Shown: piece by piece, positions 1 to 8,914 of the stretch | Position numbering within the stretch: the first letter of the stretch is position 1 | How the letters are laid out: each line of letters begins with the position of its first letter | Origin: Shinella lacus | GTDB lineage: Bacteria > Pseudomonadota > Alphaproteobacteria > Rhizobiales > Rhizobiaceae | DNA: 64,000 nt | Assembly (NCBI RefSeq): GCF_010994755.1 | Contig: NZ_WHSB02000022.1 | Location: 31,298 to 95,297, forward strand | Direction of reading: 5' to 3' | Translations under genes and position numbers: made by a program | The notes under the pieces: model-generated | Database searches by the model: none | The model's input: only the letters and a program-made list of their open reading frames with translations | What the model was told of the DNA's origin: nothing

Positions 1-1044
1 ATCGCCGATCACGCCCCGGTCGATCAAGGCCTGCATGACCGCATAGGCGTGCGGATGGCGGAAGGACACCTGGCTTCCGCGCCGGGCGGGATCGCGCGGG
101 CTGCCCAGCTCCAGCCCCGGACAGGCGGCCTCCACCCCGGCGATGAACCGCTCGGACAGTTCGATGGAGCGGGCGCGCACGTCGCGCATGTCGATCCCTT
201 CCCACGCGTCGAGGGCGGCGTCGAGCACGGTGAGCGCGATGACCGGCGGCGTGCCGACACGCATCCGCTCGATTCCCGGCGCGGGACGGTAGTCGAGATC
301 GAAGGCGAAAGGCGCTTCATGGCCCATCCAGCCGGAGAGGCTTGGACGCGCCCGCTCTGCATGGCGCGGCGCGACATAGATGAAGGCCGGAGCGCCCGGC
401 CCGCCATTCAGATATTTATAGGTGCAGCCGACCGCGAAATCCGCATCCGCCCCGGTCAGGTCGACATCGACCGCGCCGGCGGAATGGGCGAGATCCCAGA
501 TCGCCAGCGCGCCCGCCGCATGGGCGGCGGCGGTGATGCGCTTCATGTCGTGGCGCCGGCCGGTACGGTAATCGACCTCGGTGATCAGCGTCGCCGCCAC
601 GCTCCCGTCGATGGCGTCCTCCATCGCCTCCGGCTCCACCACCTTGAGCTCGTATCCACGCCCGAGCGCGGCCAGAAGGCCCTGCGCCACATAAAGATCG
701 GACGGGAAGTTGCCGCTGTCGGAGAGCACCACGCGCCGCTCCGGATTGAGGCCGAGGGCCGCCGACAATGCCTGGTAGACCTTGATGGAAAGCGTATCGC
801 CCATCACCACCGTGCCGGGGGCGGCACCGATCAACTTGGCCACCCGGTCCCCCACCTTGCGCGGCTGCACGTACCAGCCGGCGCTGTTCCAGCCGCGGAT
901 AAGCTCGTTGCCCCATTCCTCGGCCAGCATCCGGGCAAGGCGCTCTCCGGCGGCGACGGGAAGCGGACCGAGCGAATTGCCGTCCAGGTAGACAACCCCT
1001 TGAGGCAGGTGGAAGACGGCGCGGGTGGCGGAGAAGTCGGTCAT
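1..1044 (-). CDS. kynU: Kynureninase (3' end outside window)
   Basis: PLP-dependent kynureninase, which cleaves L-kynurenine to anthranilate and L-alanine in the cytoplasm. About 348 residues are visible and the C-terminus runs off the left edge; family members are a little over 400 residues. Seen: an LDGNSLGPLP segment near the N-terminus, WDLAHSAG with the Asp that contacts the PLP ring, and CTYKYLNGGPG with the Schiff-base Lys near residue 210. The ATG lies 15 bases after the stop of the upstream aldehyde dehydrogenase, so the two are probably one transcript. Its product is the expected substrate of the CoA ligase at 10469, which links tryptophan/kynurenine breakdown to the rest of the island. 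Confidence 0.93.
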   Translation of the reverse strand, partial: MTDFSATRAVFHLPQGVVYLDGNSLGPLPVAAGERLARMLAEEWGNELIRGWNSAGWYVQPRKVGDRVAKLIGAAPGTVVMGDTLSIKVYQALSAALGLNPERRVVLSDSGNFPSDLYVAQGLLAALGRGYELKVVEPEAMEDAIDGSVAATLITEVDYRTGRRHDMKRITAAAHAAGALAIWDLAHSAGAVDVDLTGADADFAVGCTYKYLNGGPGAPAFIYVAPRHAERARPSLSGWMGHEAPFAFDLDYRPAPGIERMRVGTPPVIALTVLDAALDAWEGIDMRDVRARSIELSERFIAGVEAACPGLELGSPRDPARRGSQVSFRHPHAYAVMQALIDRGVIGD

Positions 1045-1059
1045 GGGGAAAGTCCTGGA

Positions 1060-2451
1060 TCAAGCGGCCACGGAACGGATGACGATCGCCTTCTTTCGCA
1101 GGAACCGGCCGAAACCGCCATAGCCGTAGCGCGTGCCGCCAAGGCCCGAGCAGCCGAAGGCGGTCTTTTCCGCGCGCGCGCCGACGCCGCCCATCGTGTC
1201 GAAATCGTTGATCCACATGCCGCCGGCATTGATGCGGCTGCCGATGGCGATGGCCTTTTCCTCCGCCCCGATCACGGCGGCGGAGAGGCCGAATTCCGTG
1301 TCGTTGGCAAGCCGGACGGCCTCTTCCTCGGTGTCGAAGGCCATGATCGGGACGATGGGGCCGAAGGTCTCGTCGCGCATGACGGCCATGTCCTGCCTGA
1401 CGTTCACCAGCACGGTCGGCTCGCACCACAACCCGCCGCCATGCTCGACGATATTGCCGCCGGTCAGCACCTGCGCGCCCTTGGCGAGCGCGTCGGCAAG
1501 CTGGGCGCGCAGGATCTCCGCCTGGCGGGCGAAGATGACCGGCCCCAGTTCGCCGGACTTGATATCGTCCGTGTTCATCTTCAGCGCCTGCATGCGCTCG
1601 ACCACGCGGGCGCAGACCGCGTCATAGACGCCGCGCTGCACATAGACGCGCTCGATGGCGCAGCAGAGCTGGCCGGAATTCTCGACCGACCCGCGCACGA
1701 TGATCTCCGCCGCGAAATCCGATTCGGCGCTGTCCAGCACCACGGCGGGGTCGCTGCCGCCAAGCTCGAGGAACACGGTCTTGAACTGCGAGGCGGCCTG
1801 CTGCTGCACCTTGCGGCCGGTCGCGACCGACCCGGTGAAGACCAGCGTGTCGGTGAGATCGACCACCATCGCACCCGTCTCGCCGTCGCCCTCGAACACA
1901 TCGAGCACGTCGCGCAGATGCTCGACCTCGGCGATGGCCTTGCGGAACGGGGCGATGAAGCGCGGCGTCACTTCCGAAGGCTTGATCGCCACCGCCGAGC
2001 CGGCAAGCAGCGCCGTGATGGCGTCGATCATGCACAGGATCAGCGGATAGTTCCACGGCGAGACAATGCCGACCAGCTCATAGGGCACATATTGCTGCCG
2101 GAAGCGCAGCGTCGGATCGGAGGAATTGCCGCTCGCCTCCGCCATCGCCTCGGCGGCGGTGGCGCAGCGCATCCGGGTGATGCCCTTGAGGCCTTCGATT
2201 TCGTTGACCGACCATTCGTAGCGGCCGGTATCGGCGCACAGCGCCTGCAGGATCGCGTCGTAGTGCCGGTCGACGGCATCGCAAAGCGCGATCATCGCCT
2301 TGGCGCGCCCCTCGATGCCGAGCGCCTGCCAGGCGGGCTGGGCGGCGCGCAACTGCTTGCAGCGGGCCTCCAATGCCTCGCGGCTGAGCGGAGTGATCGT
2401 GTAATCGTTCGCGCCGGTGCGCGGATTGCGAATGTCGAGCGTGCGGGCCAT
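1060..2451 (-). CDS. Aldehyde dehydrogenase family protein, upstream of kynU
   Basis: NAD(P)-dependent aldehyde dehydrogenase of 463 residues, normal for the family. Seen: SPWNYPLIL (cofactor loop), VFLELGGSDPAVVL with the general-base Glu, NSGQLCCAIE with the catalytic Cys at about 263, and ETFGPIVPIM near the C-terminus. The ATG at 2451 gives MARTLDIRNP; the frame stays open further upstream, but only through sequence antisense to the UbiD gene. It is the first gene of a kynU-bearing minus-strand unit and diverges from the UbiD-family gene. A role on a semialdehyde of kynurenine or aminobenzoate breakdown is inference; the substrate cannot be read from sequence. Confidence 0.9.
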   Translation of the reverse strand: MARTLDIRNPRTGANDYTITPLSREALEARCKQLRAAQPAWQALGIEGRAKAMIALCDAVDRHYDAILQALCADTGRYEWSVNEIEGLKGITRMRCATAAEAMAEASGNSSDPTLRFRQQYVPYELVGIVSPWNYPLILCMIDAITALLAGSAVAIKPSEVTPRFIAPFRKAIAEVEHLRDVLDVFEGDGETGAMVVDLTDTLVFTGSVATGRKVQQQAASQFKTVFLELGGSDPAVVLDSAESDFAAEIIVRGSVENSGQLCCAIERVYVQRGVYDAVCARVVERMQALKMNTDDIKSGELGPVIFARQAEILRAQLADALAKGAQVLTGGNIVEHGGGLWCEPTVLVNVRQDMAVMRDETFGPIVPIMAFDTEEEAVRLANDTEFGLSAAVIGAEEKAIAIGSRINAGGMWINDFDTMGGVGARAEKTAFGCSGLGGTRYGYGGFGRFLRKKAIVIRSVAA

Positions 2452-2547
2452 GGGGCAATTCCTCTCTGATCTGACCGGAGCATGGCCCAGCATCGCCTCG
2501 CGGCAAAGGGGCGGCCGCACCCCTAAAACCGAATTCCAAAAAAATTG

Positions 2548-2582
2548 GGCGGGCAAGATAAAAGGGATGGCTGTTGCCCGCC
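2548..2582. promoter_or_regulatory. Inverted repeat in the ALDH/UbiD divergent promoter region
   Basis: Perfect 9-base inverted repeat GGCGGGCAA - 17 bases - TTGCCCGCC lying between the divergent ALDH-kynU and UbiD starts. Position suggests an operator or a hairpin in the UbiD leader; no regulator gene is adjacent, so the binding protein is unknown. Confidence 0.4.
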
Positions 2583-2625
2583 GCCGCAACGGGGTTAACC
2601 TGAAGCATCGAACAAGGAGACGATT

Positions 2626-3954
2626 ATGCGGCGATTCATCGACGATCTTGCCCGGCGGGGCGAACTTGCCACGGTGCGCCGGCCTGTCGATCCGCGCCAT
2701 CAGCTCGCCGCCGTCACCAAGGCCGTCCAGAAAGCCGGCGAAAAGGCCGTGTTGTTCGAAGCGGTCGAGGGAACGGTCTTTTCCGTCGTCTCCAATCTCT
2801 ACGGCAGCCACGACCGGCTTTGCCGGCTGGTCGGCGCCACCGACAAGACCTTCTGCCAGCGCTGGATCGAGCTGACCGACGCCTGCATCGCCAGCCGCGA
2901 CGCCGATGTGCTGGAACCGGCTCCGGACGCGGTGGAGGCGGAGTTCGTCTCGGGCACCTTGTCCGACCTGCCGGCCATCACCTATCACGGGTGCGATGCC
3001 GGGCCTTACTTCACCTCGGCGATCTTCCTGGCGCGCGAGCCCGACAGCGGCGTTCCCAACCTCTCCTTCCACCGCTCCATGCATGTGTCCGACGACGAGC
3101 TGCGGGTGCGCCTTGGCTCGACGCACGATCTCGCCCGCTATCAGGCCAAGGCGGAATCGCGCGGCGAGGCGCTGGAGGCGGCGCTGCTCCTGTCCTGCCC
3201 GCCGGAAATCTTCCTCTCCGCCTGCGCCTCGCTGCCCTATGAGGCATCCGAGCTGGTGATGGCCGCGCAGATTGCCGGCGGCAAGATCCCGATGCGCCGC
3301 TGCAAGACCATCGATCTCGACGTTCCCGCTTCCGTCGACATCGTCGTGGAAGGCCGCTTCCTGCCCAACGTCAAGCGGCCGGAAGGCCCGTTCGGCGAGT
3401 TCATGGGCAACTATGTCGGCGTCGGCGACAATCACGTCTTCGAGGTGACCCATGTGAGCTGGCGGCCGGGCGCGGTCTTCCATGCGCTGGTCTGCGGCTC
3501 GCCGGAGGATCTGCGGCCGCTGGAAGCCGTCACAGCCGCGCGCGTCTATCGCCATGTCGCGGCGCAGGTGCCGGGCGTCATAGACGTCTGCTGCCGCCCG
3601 AACGTAATGATCTCGATCATCAAGATCCGCAAGACCTACGAGGGCCAGGGCAAGCACGCCATCCTCGCAGCGCTCGGCTCCTATCTCGATTACAACAAGG
3701 TGGTGATCGTGGTGGACGAGGATGTGGACATCTACGATCTCGACGACGTGATGTGGGCCTATATGACCCGAGGACGCGCCGATACACGCGCCATGATCCT
3801 CAACGATGTTCCGGGCTTCTACCGCGACCCGCACAAGGATCACTGGGGGAGGCTCTGCATCGACGCCACCATGCCTTTCGGCCGCGAGGCGGAATTCGCC
3901 CGCAAGTCCATTCCCGGCGAAGACGGCATCGATCTTCGCGAATGGCTCGCATGA
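2626..3954 (+). CDS. UbiD family decarboxylase
   Basis: 442-residue member of the UbiD prenylated-FMN (de)carboxylase family, close to the usual length of 440-500. The signature region EGPFGEFMGNYVG, carrying a Glu of the catalytic E-R-E network, lies around residues 250-262, and the N-terminal MRRFIDDLARRGEL start is typical. An AAGGAG site precedes the ATG by a few bases. The stop overlaps the ATG of the next gene (ATGA). No UbiX-type prenyltransferase for cofactor maturation is in the window. Beside kynureninase and 2-aminobenzoyl-CoA genes it may act on an aromatic or amino-cyclohexene acid, but this is inference; it lacks any feature that would make it the ubiquinone-pathway enzyme. Confidence 0.88.
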   Translation: MRRFIDDLARRGELATVRRPVDPRHQLAAVTKAVQKAGEKAVLFEAVEGTVFSVVSNLYGSHDRLCRLVGATDKTFCQRWIELTDACIASRDADVLEPAPDAVEAEFVSGTLSDLPAITYHGCDAGPYFTSAIFLAREPDSGVPNLSFHRSMHVSDDELRVRLGSTHDLARYQAKAESRGEALEAALLLSCPPEIFLSACASLPYEASELVMAAQIAGGKIPMRRCKTIDLDVPASVDIVVEGRFLPNVKRPEGPFGEFMGNYVGVGDNHVFEVTHVSWRPGAVFHALVCGSPEDLRPLEAVTAARVYRHVAAQVPGVIDVCCRPNVMISIIKIRKTYEGQGKHAILAALGSYLDYNKVVIVVDEDVDIYDLDDVMWAYMTRGRADTRAMILNDVPGFYRDPHKDHWGRLCIDATMPFGREAEFARKSIPGEDGIDLREWLA

Positions 3955-4478
3955 GCAGGTTTCCCGAACATCCCGCCTGGGATTTCATCACCCGCCTCTA
4001 TGCCCGGCCGGACGTCGCACCCGCCTGCCTTGCGCTGCAGGAGCGCCACGACATCGACGTGACGCTGATGCTGTTCTGCCTGTGGCGCGGGACTGTCGGC
4101 GGCAGCATCCCGGATGGAGAGATGGCCGCGCTGGCGGCAGCCGCGCGGGACTGGCGCGAAGCGACCGTCCTGCCGATCCGCGCCGCCCGGCGCTGGCTGA
4201 AGCAGCAGCCGGAACAATACGGCCTCTATGCCAGCGTGCTGGCGACGGAAATCGATTGCGAACATGGCGAATTGCTGATGCTGGCGCAGCTCGCCGGTTC
4301 GCTCGACTGCAAGGGACAGCCGGCGGCGGAAACGATGGCCGCCAACCTCGAGACGTTCTTCCACGCCTGGGGCGTCCGGCCGGACGAACAGGACCGGCCG
4401 GCCGTGGCCGCGATCCTCGCTGCCGCCAAGGCCATGGCCGAGGCCAGGCGCGCTCCGCCACAACAGCCGGTCACGTAA
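3951..4478 (+). CDS. TIGR02444 (DUF2390) family protein
   Basis: 175 residues. The N-terminal half (WDFITRLYARPDVAPACLAL, then DIDVTLMLFCLW) is the recognisable signature of the uncharacterised TIGR02444/DUF2390 family, a small helical cytoplasmic protein of unknown function. The ATG overlaps the UbiD stop in an ATGA, so it is translationally coupled to the decarboxylase. The C-terminus is Ala/Arg/Pro rich and probably disordered. A link between this family and UbiD enzymes is suggested only by the coupling seen here. Confidence 0.8.
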   Translation: MSRFPEHPAWDFITRLYARPDVAPACLALQERHDIDVTLMLFCLWRGTVGGSIPDGEMAALAAAARDWREATVLPIRAARRWLKQQPEQYGLYASVLATEIDCEHGELLMLAQLAGSLDCKGQPAAETMAANLETFFHAWGVRPDEQDRPAVAAILAAAKAMAEARRAPPQQPVT

Positions 4479-4596
4479 AACAAGCGCCCGATCGCGCAAG
4501 TCCCGGCCATTCCTTGCTCATGCAAATCCGGCGAAAGTGCCGGCGCGGTTCAGCGGAACCGTTTCAAGACCAAGCAAGAGCGAGGAGTTTGCCAGC

Positions 4597-4980
4597 ATGA
4601 AGAACCGGATTTTCTCAGGAGCGCCGTCGGAAGACTTCGCCGGATATGCCAAGGCGGTGATCGACGGTCCGACGATTTACGTATCCGGTACGATGGGCCA
4701 GGACCCCGATACAGGCGCGATGCCGGAGGGTGTCGCCGAGCAGGCGCGCAACGCGCTCGCCTCGATCGGCAAGGCGCTCGAAGCCGCCGGCGCGGGCCTG
4801 AAGAACGCCGTGGCCTGCCGCGTCTATATCACCGACGGCTCTTATCTGAAGGACGTGGCGACGGTGCTCGGCGAGACGTTCCGCGATATCCGGCCGACCA
4901 ACACCCTGCTGATCTGCCAGTTGCCCGCCCCCGGCGCGAAGATCGAGATCGAGCTGACCGCCTCCACCCGCGCGGAATGA
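4597..4980 (+). CDS. RidA family protein (first of two)
   Basis: 127-residue RidA/YER057c/UK114 family protein, the normal size. RidA proteins hydrolyse reactive enamine/imine intermediates, often produced by PLP enzymes. Seen: IYVSGTMGQDPDTG, the EQARNALASIGKAL helix and the C-terminal KIEIELTA strand. The ATG at 4597 is preceded by GCGAGGAG at about 10 bases. It follows the TIGR02444 gene by 118 bases on the same strand and faces the end of livM. Its neighbours (kynureninase, aminobenzoate degradation) would generate imines, which fits; the exact substrate is unknown. Confidence 0.88.
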   Translation: MKNRIFSGAPSEDFAGYAKAVIDGPTIYVSGTMGQDPDTGAMPEGVAEQARNALASIGKALEAAGAGLKNAVACRVYITDGSYLKDVATVLGETFRDIRPTNTLLICQLPAPGAKIEIELTASTRAE

Positions 4981-5002
4981 CCGTTGCGGTTCCCCGGAAG
5001 GA

Positions 5003-6307
5003 TCACTTTCCGGGGATAAGGCCCTGCGGACGGAACCGCAGCATCAGGATCAGGATCGCGCCCATCACCACCAGGCGCATATGGGCGGCGCTTTCGACGA
5101 GATGATGCTTGAGCGGCGAGCCATCCGCCATGCCGGCGGTGGCGAGCCTCATCAGGCCGGTGCCCCAGGGCTCCACCTGCACCCACAGATACCAGATCAG
5201 GAAGCCGCCGAGCACCGAGCCGAGATTGCTGCCGGAACCGCCGACCACGACCATCACCCAGATCAGGAAGGTGTATCGCATCGGCTGGAAGGCGCCGGGC
5301 GTCAACTGGCTCTCCATGGTGGCGAGCATGGCGCCCGCGATGCCGAGCACGGCGCAGCCGAGCACGAAGATCTGGAGGTGACGCCGGGTGACGTCCTTGC
5401 CCATCGCCGCGGCGGCGACCTCGTTGTCGCGGATCGCCCGCATCATCCGTCCCCAGGGCGAATGCAGCGCTGCGTTCGACAGCCAGATCAGCGCCAGCAG
5501 CACCACCAAGAACATGGCGGCATAGAGAAGCTTCACCGCAATCGCCGAGGCCGATGCCGGGTTCGCCCCCAGTGCGGACACCAGCGACAGGAAGGTCTCG
5601 TTCGCCTGGAGATCGATTTCATAGGGCACGGGACGGGGAATATCGACGATGTTCTTGACGCCGCGATCCAGCCATTCCTCGTTCTTCATCACGGCGATGA
5701 CGATCTCGGCGATGCCGAGCGTGGCGATGGCGAGATAATCGGAGCGAAGGCCGAGCGCCGTCTTGCCGATCAGCCAGCCCGCGCCGGCGGCAAGCAGCCC
5801 GCCGACCGGCCAGGAAAGCAGCACCGGCAGGCCGAGGCCGCCGATATTGCCCTGCAGGGCCGGATTGATCGCCTCGACGGCGGCAACCGCCGGATCGAGA
5901 ACCCACCGGTAGAACACGAAGCCGGCCACCAGCAGCACGGCAAGCGCCAGCACACCGGAAAGGCTGCCCGCCAGCCGCCGGTAAAGGAGCGCGGCGGCGG
6001 CGATGACCGCGCCGCCGAAGATGAGCGCGGCGAGAATGCGCAGGCCGCCCGCCTGCCAGGCGCCCGGCACCGGGTCCATCGCCACCAGCACCGTCGCCAG
6101 CCCGCCGAGCGCGATGAAGCCCATCGTGCCGACATTGTAGAGGCCGGCATAGCCCCACTGGATGTTGACGCCGAGCGCCATGATCGCCGAGAGGAGGCCC
6201 ATATTGACGATGGTCAGCGCCGCATTCCAGCTCTGGGTCAATCCGGTCAGCACGATCAGCGCGCCGACCAGAAGGAAAAGCAGGGCGTTTCGTGTCGTCT
6301 GGCTCAT
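5003..6307 (-). CDS. livM: Branched-chain-type ABC transporter permease LivM
   Basis: Inner-membrane permease of the Liv (HAAT) family, 434 residues, longer than the usual 300-350 because of extra hydrophobic segments in the first half (around residues 85-140). The conserved EAA-like region MMRAIRDNEVAAAAMGKD is followed by the TM segments of the second half. The ATG overlaps the livH stop by ATGA. It is the last gene of a minus-strand importer operon (binding protein, livG, livF, livH, livM). In this position the importer more likely carries anthranilate or a related aromatic acid than leucine, by analogy with aromatic-acid clusters that carry HAAT importers. Confidence 0.9.
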   Translation of the reverse strand: MSQTTRNALLFLLVGALIVLTGLTQSWNAALTIVNMGLLSAIMALGVNIQWGYAGLYNVGTMGFIALGGLATVLVAMDPVPGAWQAGGLRILAALIFGGAVIAAAALLYRRLAGSLSGVLALAVLLVAGFVFYRWVLDPAVAAVEAINPALQGNIGGLGLPVLLSWPVGGLLAAGAGWLIGKTALGLRSDYLAIATLGIAEIVIAVMKNEEWLDRGVKNIVDIPRPVPYEIDLQANETFLSLVSALGANPASASAIAVKLLYAAMFLVVLLALIWLSNAALHSPWGRMMRAIRDNEVAAAAMGKDVTRRHLQIFVLGCAVLGIAGAMLATMESQLTPGAFQPMRYTFLIWVMVVVGGSGSNLGSVLGGFLIWYLWVQVEPWGTGLMRLATAGMADGSPLKHHLVESAAHMRLVVMGAILILMLRFRPQGLIPGK

Positions 6308-7314
6308 GCCGTCTTGCCTCGGAAAATGCCGGTGGGCCGGAACAGGAGAACGAGAACAAGAACGGCGAAGCTGACGGCGATCTTGTAATCGGTGGCGAGG
6401 AATTGCAGCAAGCCTTCCGGCTGCCAGCCTTGCGGAAGCAGGTACGAGGCCACCTTCTTGAAGCTGTAGGTGAAGAGAACCTCGGAGAAGGCGATCACGA
6501 AGCCGCCGGGGACCGCGCCGAGCGGATTGCCGAGCCCGCCGACCACCGCCGCCGCGAAGACCGGCAGCAGGAGCTGGAAATAGGTGATCGGACGGAAGGA
6601 CTTGTCGAGGCCGTAGAGGACGCCGGCCAGCGTCGCCAGCATCGCCGAGAGCACCCAGACGATCATCACCACCCTTTCCGGGTTGATGCCGGAGAGCAGC
6701 GCGAGATTCTCGTTGTCGGAGAAGGCGCGCATCGACTTGCCGGTGCGGGTGCGCGTCAGGAACCAGTGCAGCCAGCCGACGGCGACGGCCGTGGCGACAA
6801 TGGTGATGACCTGCGCGGTGCGCAGCGCCACGGTCTCGCCAAGGCCCGTCCAGGTTCGGAACTGAGCCGCCGTGAAGACGAAGCGGGCGCCGTCGGCGAA
6901 CTGCCTGTCGTCCACCCCGATGAAGATGCGCACGAGGCCGCCCATCACGAACATGACGCCGAGCGAGGTCATGACCAGCGTGATCGAGGCGACCTTGCGG
7001 TTGCGATAGGGCCGATAGACGAGCCGGTCGGTCGCCAGCACCATCAGCACCGTGGCGGCGAAGCCGAACGGCAGGGCGATGAGCGGCGTCGGCAGCGGCG
7101 CGATGCTGACGCCCGCCGCCTGCAATCCCCATGTGGCCAGGATCGTGGCCATGGTGCCGAAGGCCATGGTGTCGCCATGGGCGAAATTGGAAAAGCGCAG
7201 GATGCCATAGACCAGCGTCGCGCCGAGAGCGCCGAGCGCAAGCTGGCACCCGTAGGTCATGCCCGGCAGCAGCACGAAATTCGCAAAGGCGACGAGCGCG
7301 TTCAATATATCCAT
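6304..7314 (-). CDS. livH: Branched-chain-type ABC transporter permease LivH
   Basis: 336-residue inner-membrane permease of the Liv family, normal to slightly long. Seen: LVYGILRFSNFAHGDTMAFG near the N-terminus, the cytoplasmic loop TGKSMRAFSDNENLALLSGI, and GGLGNPLGAVPGGFVIA in the last third, all typical of LivH. The ATG at 7314 (MDILNALVAF) is chosen because upstream codons lie in the livF gene. Its end overlaps livM by four bases. It pairs with LivM as the transmembrane channel of the importer. Confidence 0.9.
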   Translation of the reverse strand: MDILNALVAFANFVLLPGMTYGCQLALGALGATLVYGILRFSNFAHGDTMAFGTMATILATWGLQAAGVSIAPLPTPLIALPFGFAATVLMVLATDRLVYRPYRNRKVASITLVMTSLGVMFVMGGLVRIFIGVDDRQFADGARFVFTAAQFRTWTGLGETVALRTAQVITIVATAVAVGWLHWFLTRTRTGKSMRAFSDNENLALLSGINPERVVMIVWVLSAMLATLAGVLYGLDKSFRPITYFQLLLPVFAAAVVGGLGNPLGAVPGGFVIAFSEVLFTYSFKKVASYLLPQGWQPEGLLQFLATDYKIAVSFAVLVLVLLFRPTGIFRGKTA

Positions 7315-7318
7315 TCCG

Positions 7319-8029
7319 TCAGCCTCCCAGGAAGGTGCTGCGCACCTCGGGATCGGCAAGCAGTTCCCTGCCCGTCCCGGTGAAGCGGTTGGCGCCCTGC
7401 ACGAGCACGTAGCCGCGGTCGGCGATCTCCAGCGCCTGACGCGCATTCTGCTCGACCATCAGCACCGTGACGCCGGTGCGGGCGACATCGATGATGCGGT
7501 CGAACAATTCGTCCATGACGATGGGGCTGACGCCCGCCGTCGGCTCGTCCAGCAGCAGCACGGAAGGCTCCGTCATCAAGGCGCGGCCGACGGCGACCTG
7601 CTGGCGCTGGCCGCCGGAAAGCTCGCCCGCCGCCTGGCGCCGCTTGTCGCGCAGCACCGGGAACAGGGCATAGACCTGCTCCATGGTCGAACGGAAATCG
7701 TCACGGCGCAGGAAGGCGCCCATTTCGAGATTCTCCTCGACGGTCATCGAGGCGAACACGTTCTCGGTCTGCGGCACGAAGGCCATGCCCCTGGCGACAC
7801 GCTCCTGCGGCTGCAGCCGCGTGATGTCCTCGCCGCCCAGCCGCACGCTGCCCTGCCGCAGCCGCAGCATGCCGAAGACCGCTTTCATGGCGGTCGACTT
7901 GCCCGCCCCGTTGGGACCGACGATGACGGCGATCTCGCCCTTTTCGACCGCGATGGTGCAGCCGTTGAGAATGTCGGCCGCGCCATAGCCGCCGCGCATG
8001 GCCTCGCCGATGAGGAAGGGATTGCTCAT
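7319..8029 (-). CDS. livF: Branched-chain-type ABC transporter ATP-binding protein LivF
   Basis: 236-residue ATPase subunit. Walker A is GPNGAGKST, the signature is LSGGQRQQVAVGRAL, Walker B is LLLDEPTAG, and the switch His is replaced by the VEQNA motif characteristic of LivF. The start at 8029 overlaps the livG stop by four bases. Together with LivG it forms the cytoplasmic motor of the Liv-type importer. An apparent longer reading frame upstream is antisense/out-of-frame livG sequence. Confidence 0.92.
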   Translation of the reverse strand: MSNPFLIGEAMRGGYGAADILNGCTIAVEKGEIAVIVGPNGAGKSTAMKAVFGMLRLRQGSVRLGGEDITRLQPQERVARGMAFVPQTENVFASMTVEENLEMGAFLRRDDFRSTMEQVYALFPVLRDKRRQAAGELSGGQRQQVAVGRALMTEPSVLLLDEPTAGVSPIVMDELFDRIIDVARTGVTVLMVEQNARQALEIADRGYVLVQGANRFTGTGRELLADPEVRSTFLGG

Positions 8030-8838
8030 GCCGACGCCGCCCCGCCCATGGCCGCGGCTTCGCCGTGGATCACCTTGTTCTTGAGCCCGGTGCCGAGATA
8101 GGCCTCGATCACCTGCTCGTTCTGCATGATGTCGGCAGGCGCGCCCTCGGCCAGCACCCGCCCCTCGGCCATGACGATCACGCTGTCGCACAGCCGCGCG
8201 ATGAAATCCATGTCGTGCTCGATGACGCAGAACGTATAGCCGCGCTCGCGGTTCAGCCGCACGATGGCGTCGCCGATCGTGGCGAGCAGGGTGCGGTTCA
8301 CGCCGGCGCCGACCTCGTCGAGAAAGACGACGCGGGCATCGACCATCATCGTGCGGCCGAGCTCGACCAGCTTCTTCTGCCCGCCGGAGAGATTGCCGGC
8401 CCGCTCGTCGCGGACATGGGTGAGCGTCAGGAAGTCGAGCACATCCTCGGCCCTGGCCCGCAATTCCTCCTCCTCCCGCGCGATCCGGGAGCGGTGGAAC
8501 CAGGTGTTCCAGAGCGTTTCGCCGCTTTGCCCGCCGGGCACCATCATCAGGTTCTCGAGCACGCTCATGGAGGAGAATTCGTGGGCGATCTGGAAGGTGC
8601 GCAGAACGCCCCTGGCGAAAAGCGCATGCGGCGGCAGGCCGGTAATATCCTCGCCCGCCAGCGTGACCTTGCCGGACGTGGGCTTGTGCACCCCGGCAAT
8701 GACGTTGAACAGCGTCGACTTGCCCGCGCCGTTCGGCCCGAGCAGGCCGGTGATGGCTCCTTCGGGAATTTTCAGGGAAACGCCGTCGATGGCGCGGAAG
8801 CCGCCGAAATGCTTGTGTATGTCGTGACAAACGATCAT
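8026..8838 (-). CDS. livG: Branched-chain-type ABC transporter ATP-binding protein LivG
   Basis: 270-residue ATPase subunit. Walker A GPNGAGKST, signature LSGGQKKLVELGR, Walker B VVFLDEVGAGV, with the H-loop in VIEHDMDF as in LivG proteins. The Walker B region reads DEVGAG rather than the common DEPxAG, a mild deviation. It starts 76 bases after the binding-protein stop, with a GC hairpin between them, and its end overlaps livF. Second ATPase of the importer. Confidence 0.92.
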   Translation of the reverse strand: MIVCHDIHKHFGGFRAIDGVSLKIPEGAITGLLGPNGAGKSTLFNVIAGVHKPTSGKVTLAGEDITGLPPHALFARGVLRTFQIAHEFSSMSVLENLMMVPGGQSGETLWNTWFHRSRIAREEEELRARAEDVLDFLTLTHVRDERAGNLSGGQKKLVELGRTMMVDARVVFLDEVGAGVNRTLLATIGDAIVRLNRERGYTFCVIEHDMDFIARLCDSVIVMAEGRVLAEGAPADIMQNEQVIEAYLGTGLKNKVIHGEAAAMGGAASA

Positions 8839-8877
8839 CCGCCGTATGTCGTCCCTTGCTGGAGGTTGGGCGGAAGA

Positions 8878-8898
8878 CCCGGCGCGAGACGCGCCGGG
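8878..8898 (-). terminator. Intercistronic GC hairpin after the Liv binding protein
   Basis: Perfect 8-base stem CCCGGCGC / GCGCCGGG with a 5-base loop in the gap between the binding-protein gene and livG. No T-run follows, so it is better read as a partial terminator or 3'-stabilising hairpin, which would give more binding protein than transporter subunits. Confidence 0.55.
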
Positions 8899-8914
8899 CC
8901 GCGAAACACCTGGA

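Noticed and set aside
49..2469. A plus-strand open frame of about 806 codons across kynU and the ALDH
   Set aside because: It is antisense to two well-supported genes; its translation is Arg/His/Asp/Gly-rich low-complexity sequence typical of shadow frames in GC-rich DNA.
2452..3843. Long N-terminal extension of the minus-strand ALDH to about 927 codons
   Set aside because: The extension is antisense to the UbiD gene and resembles no aldehyde dehydrogenase; the ATG at 2451 gives a normal family length.
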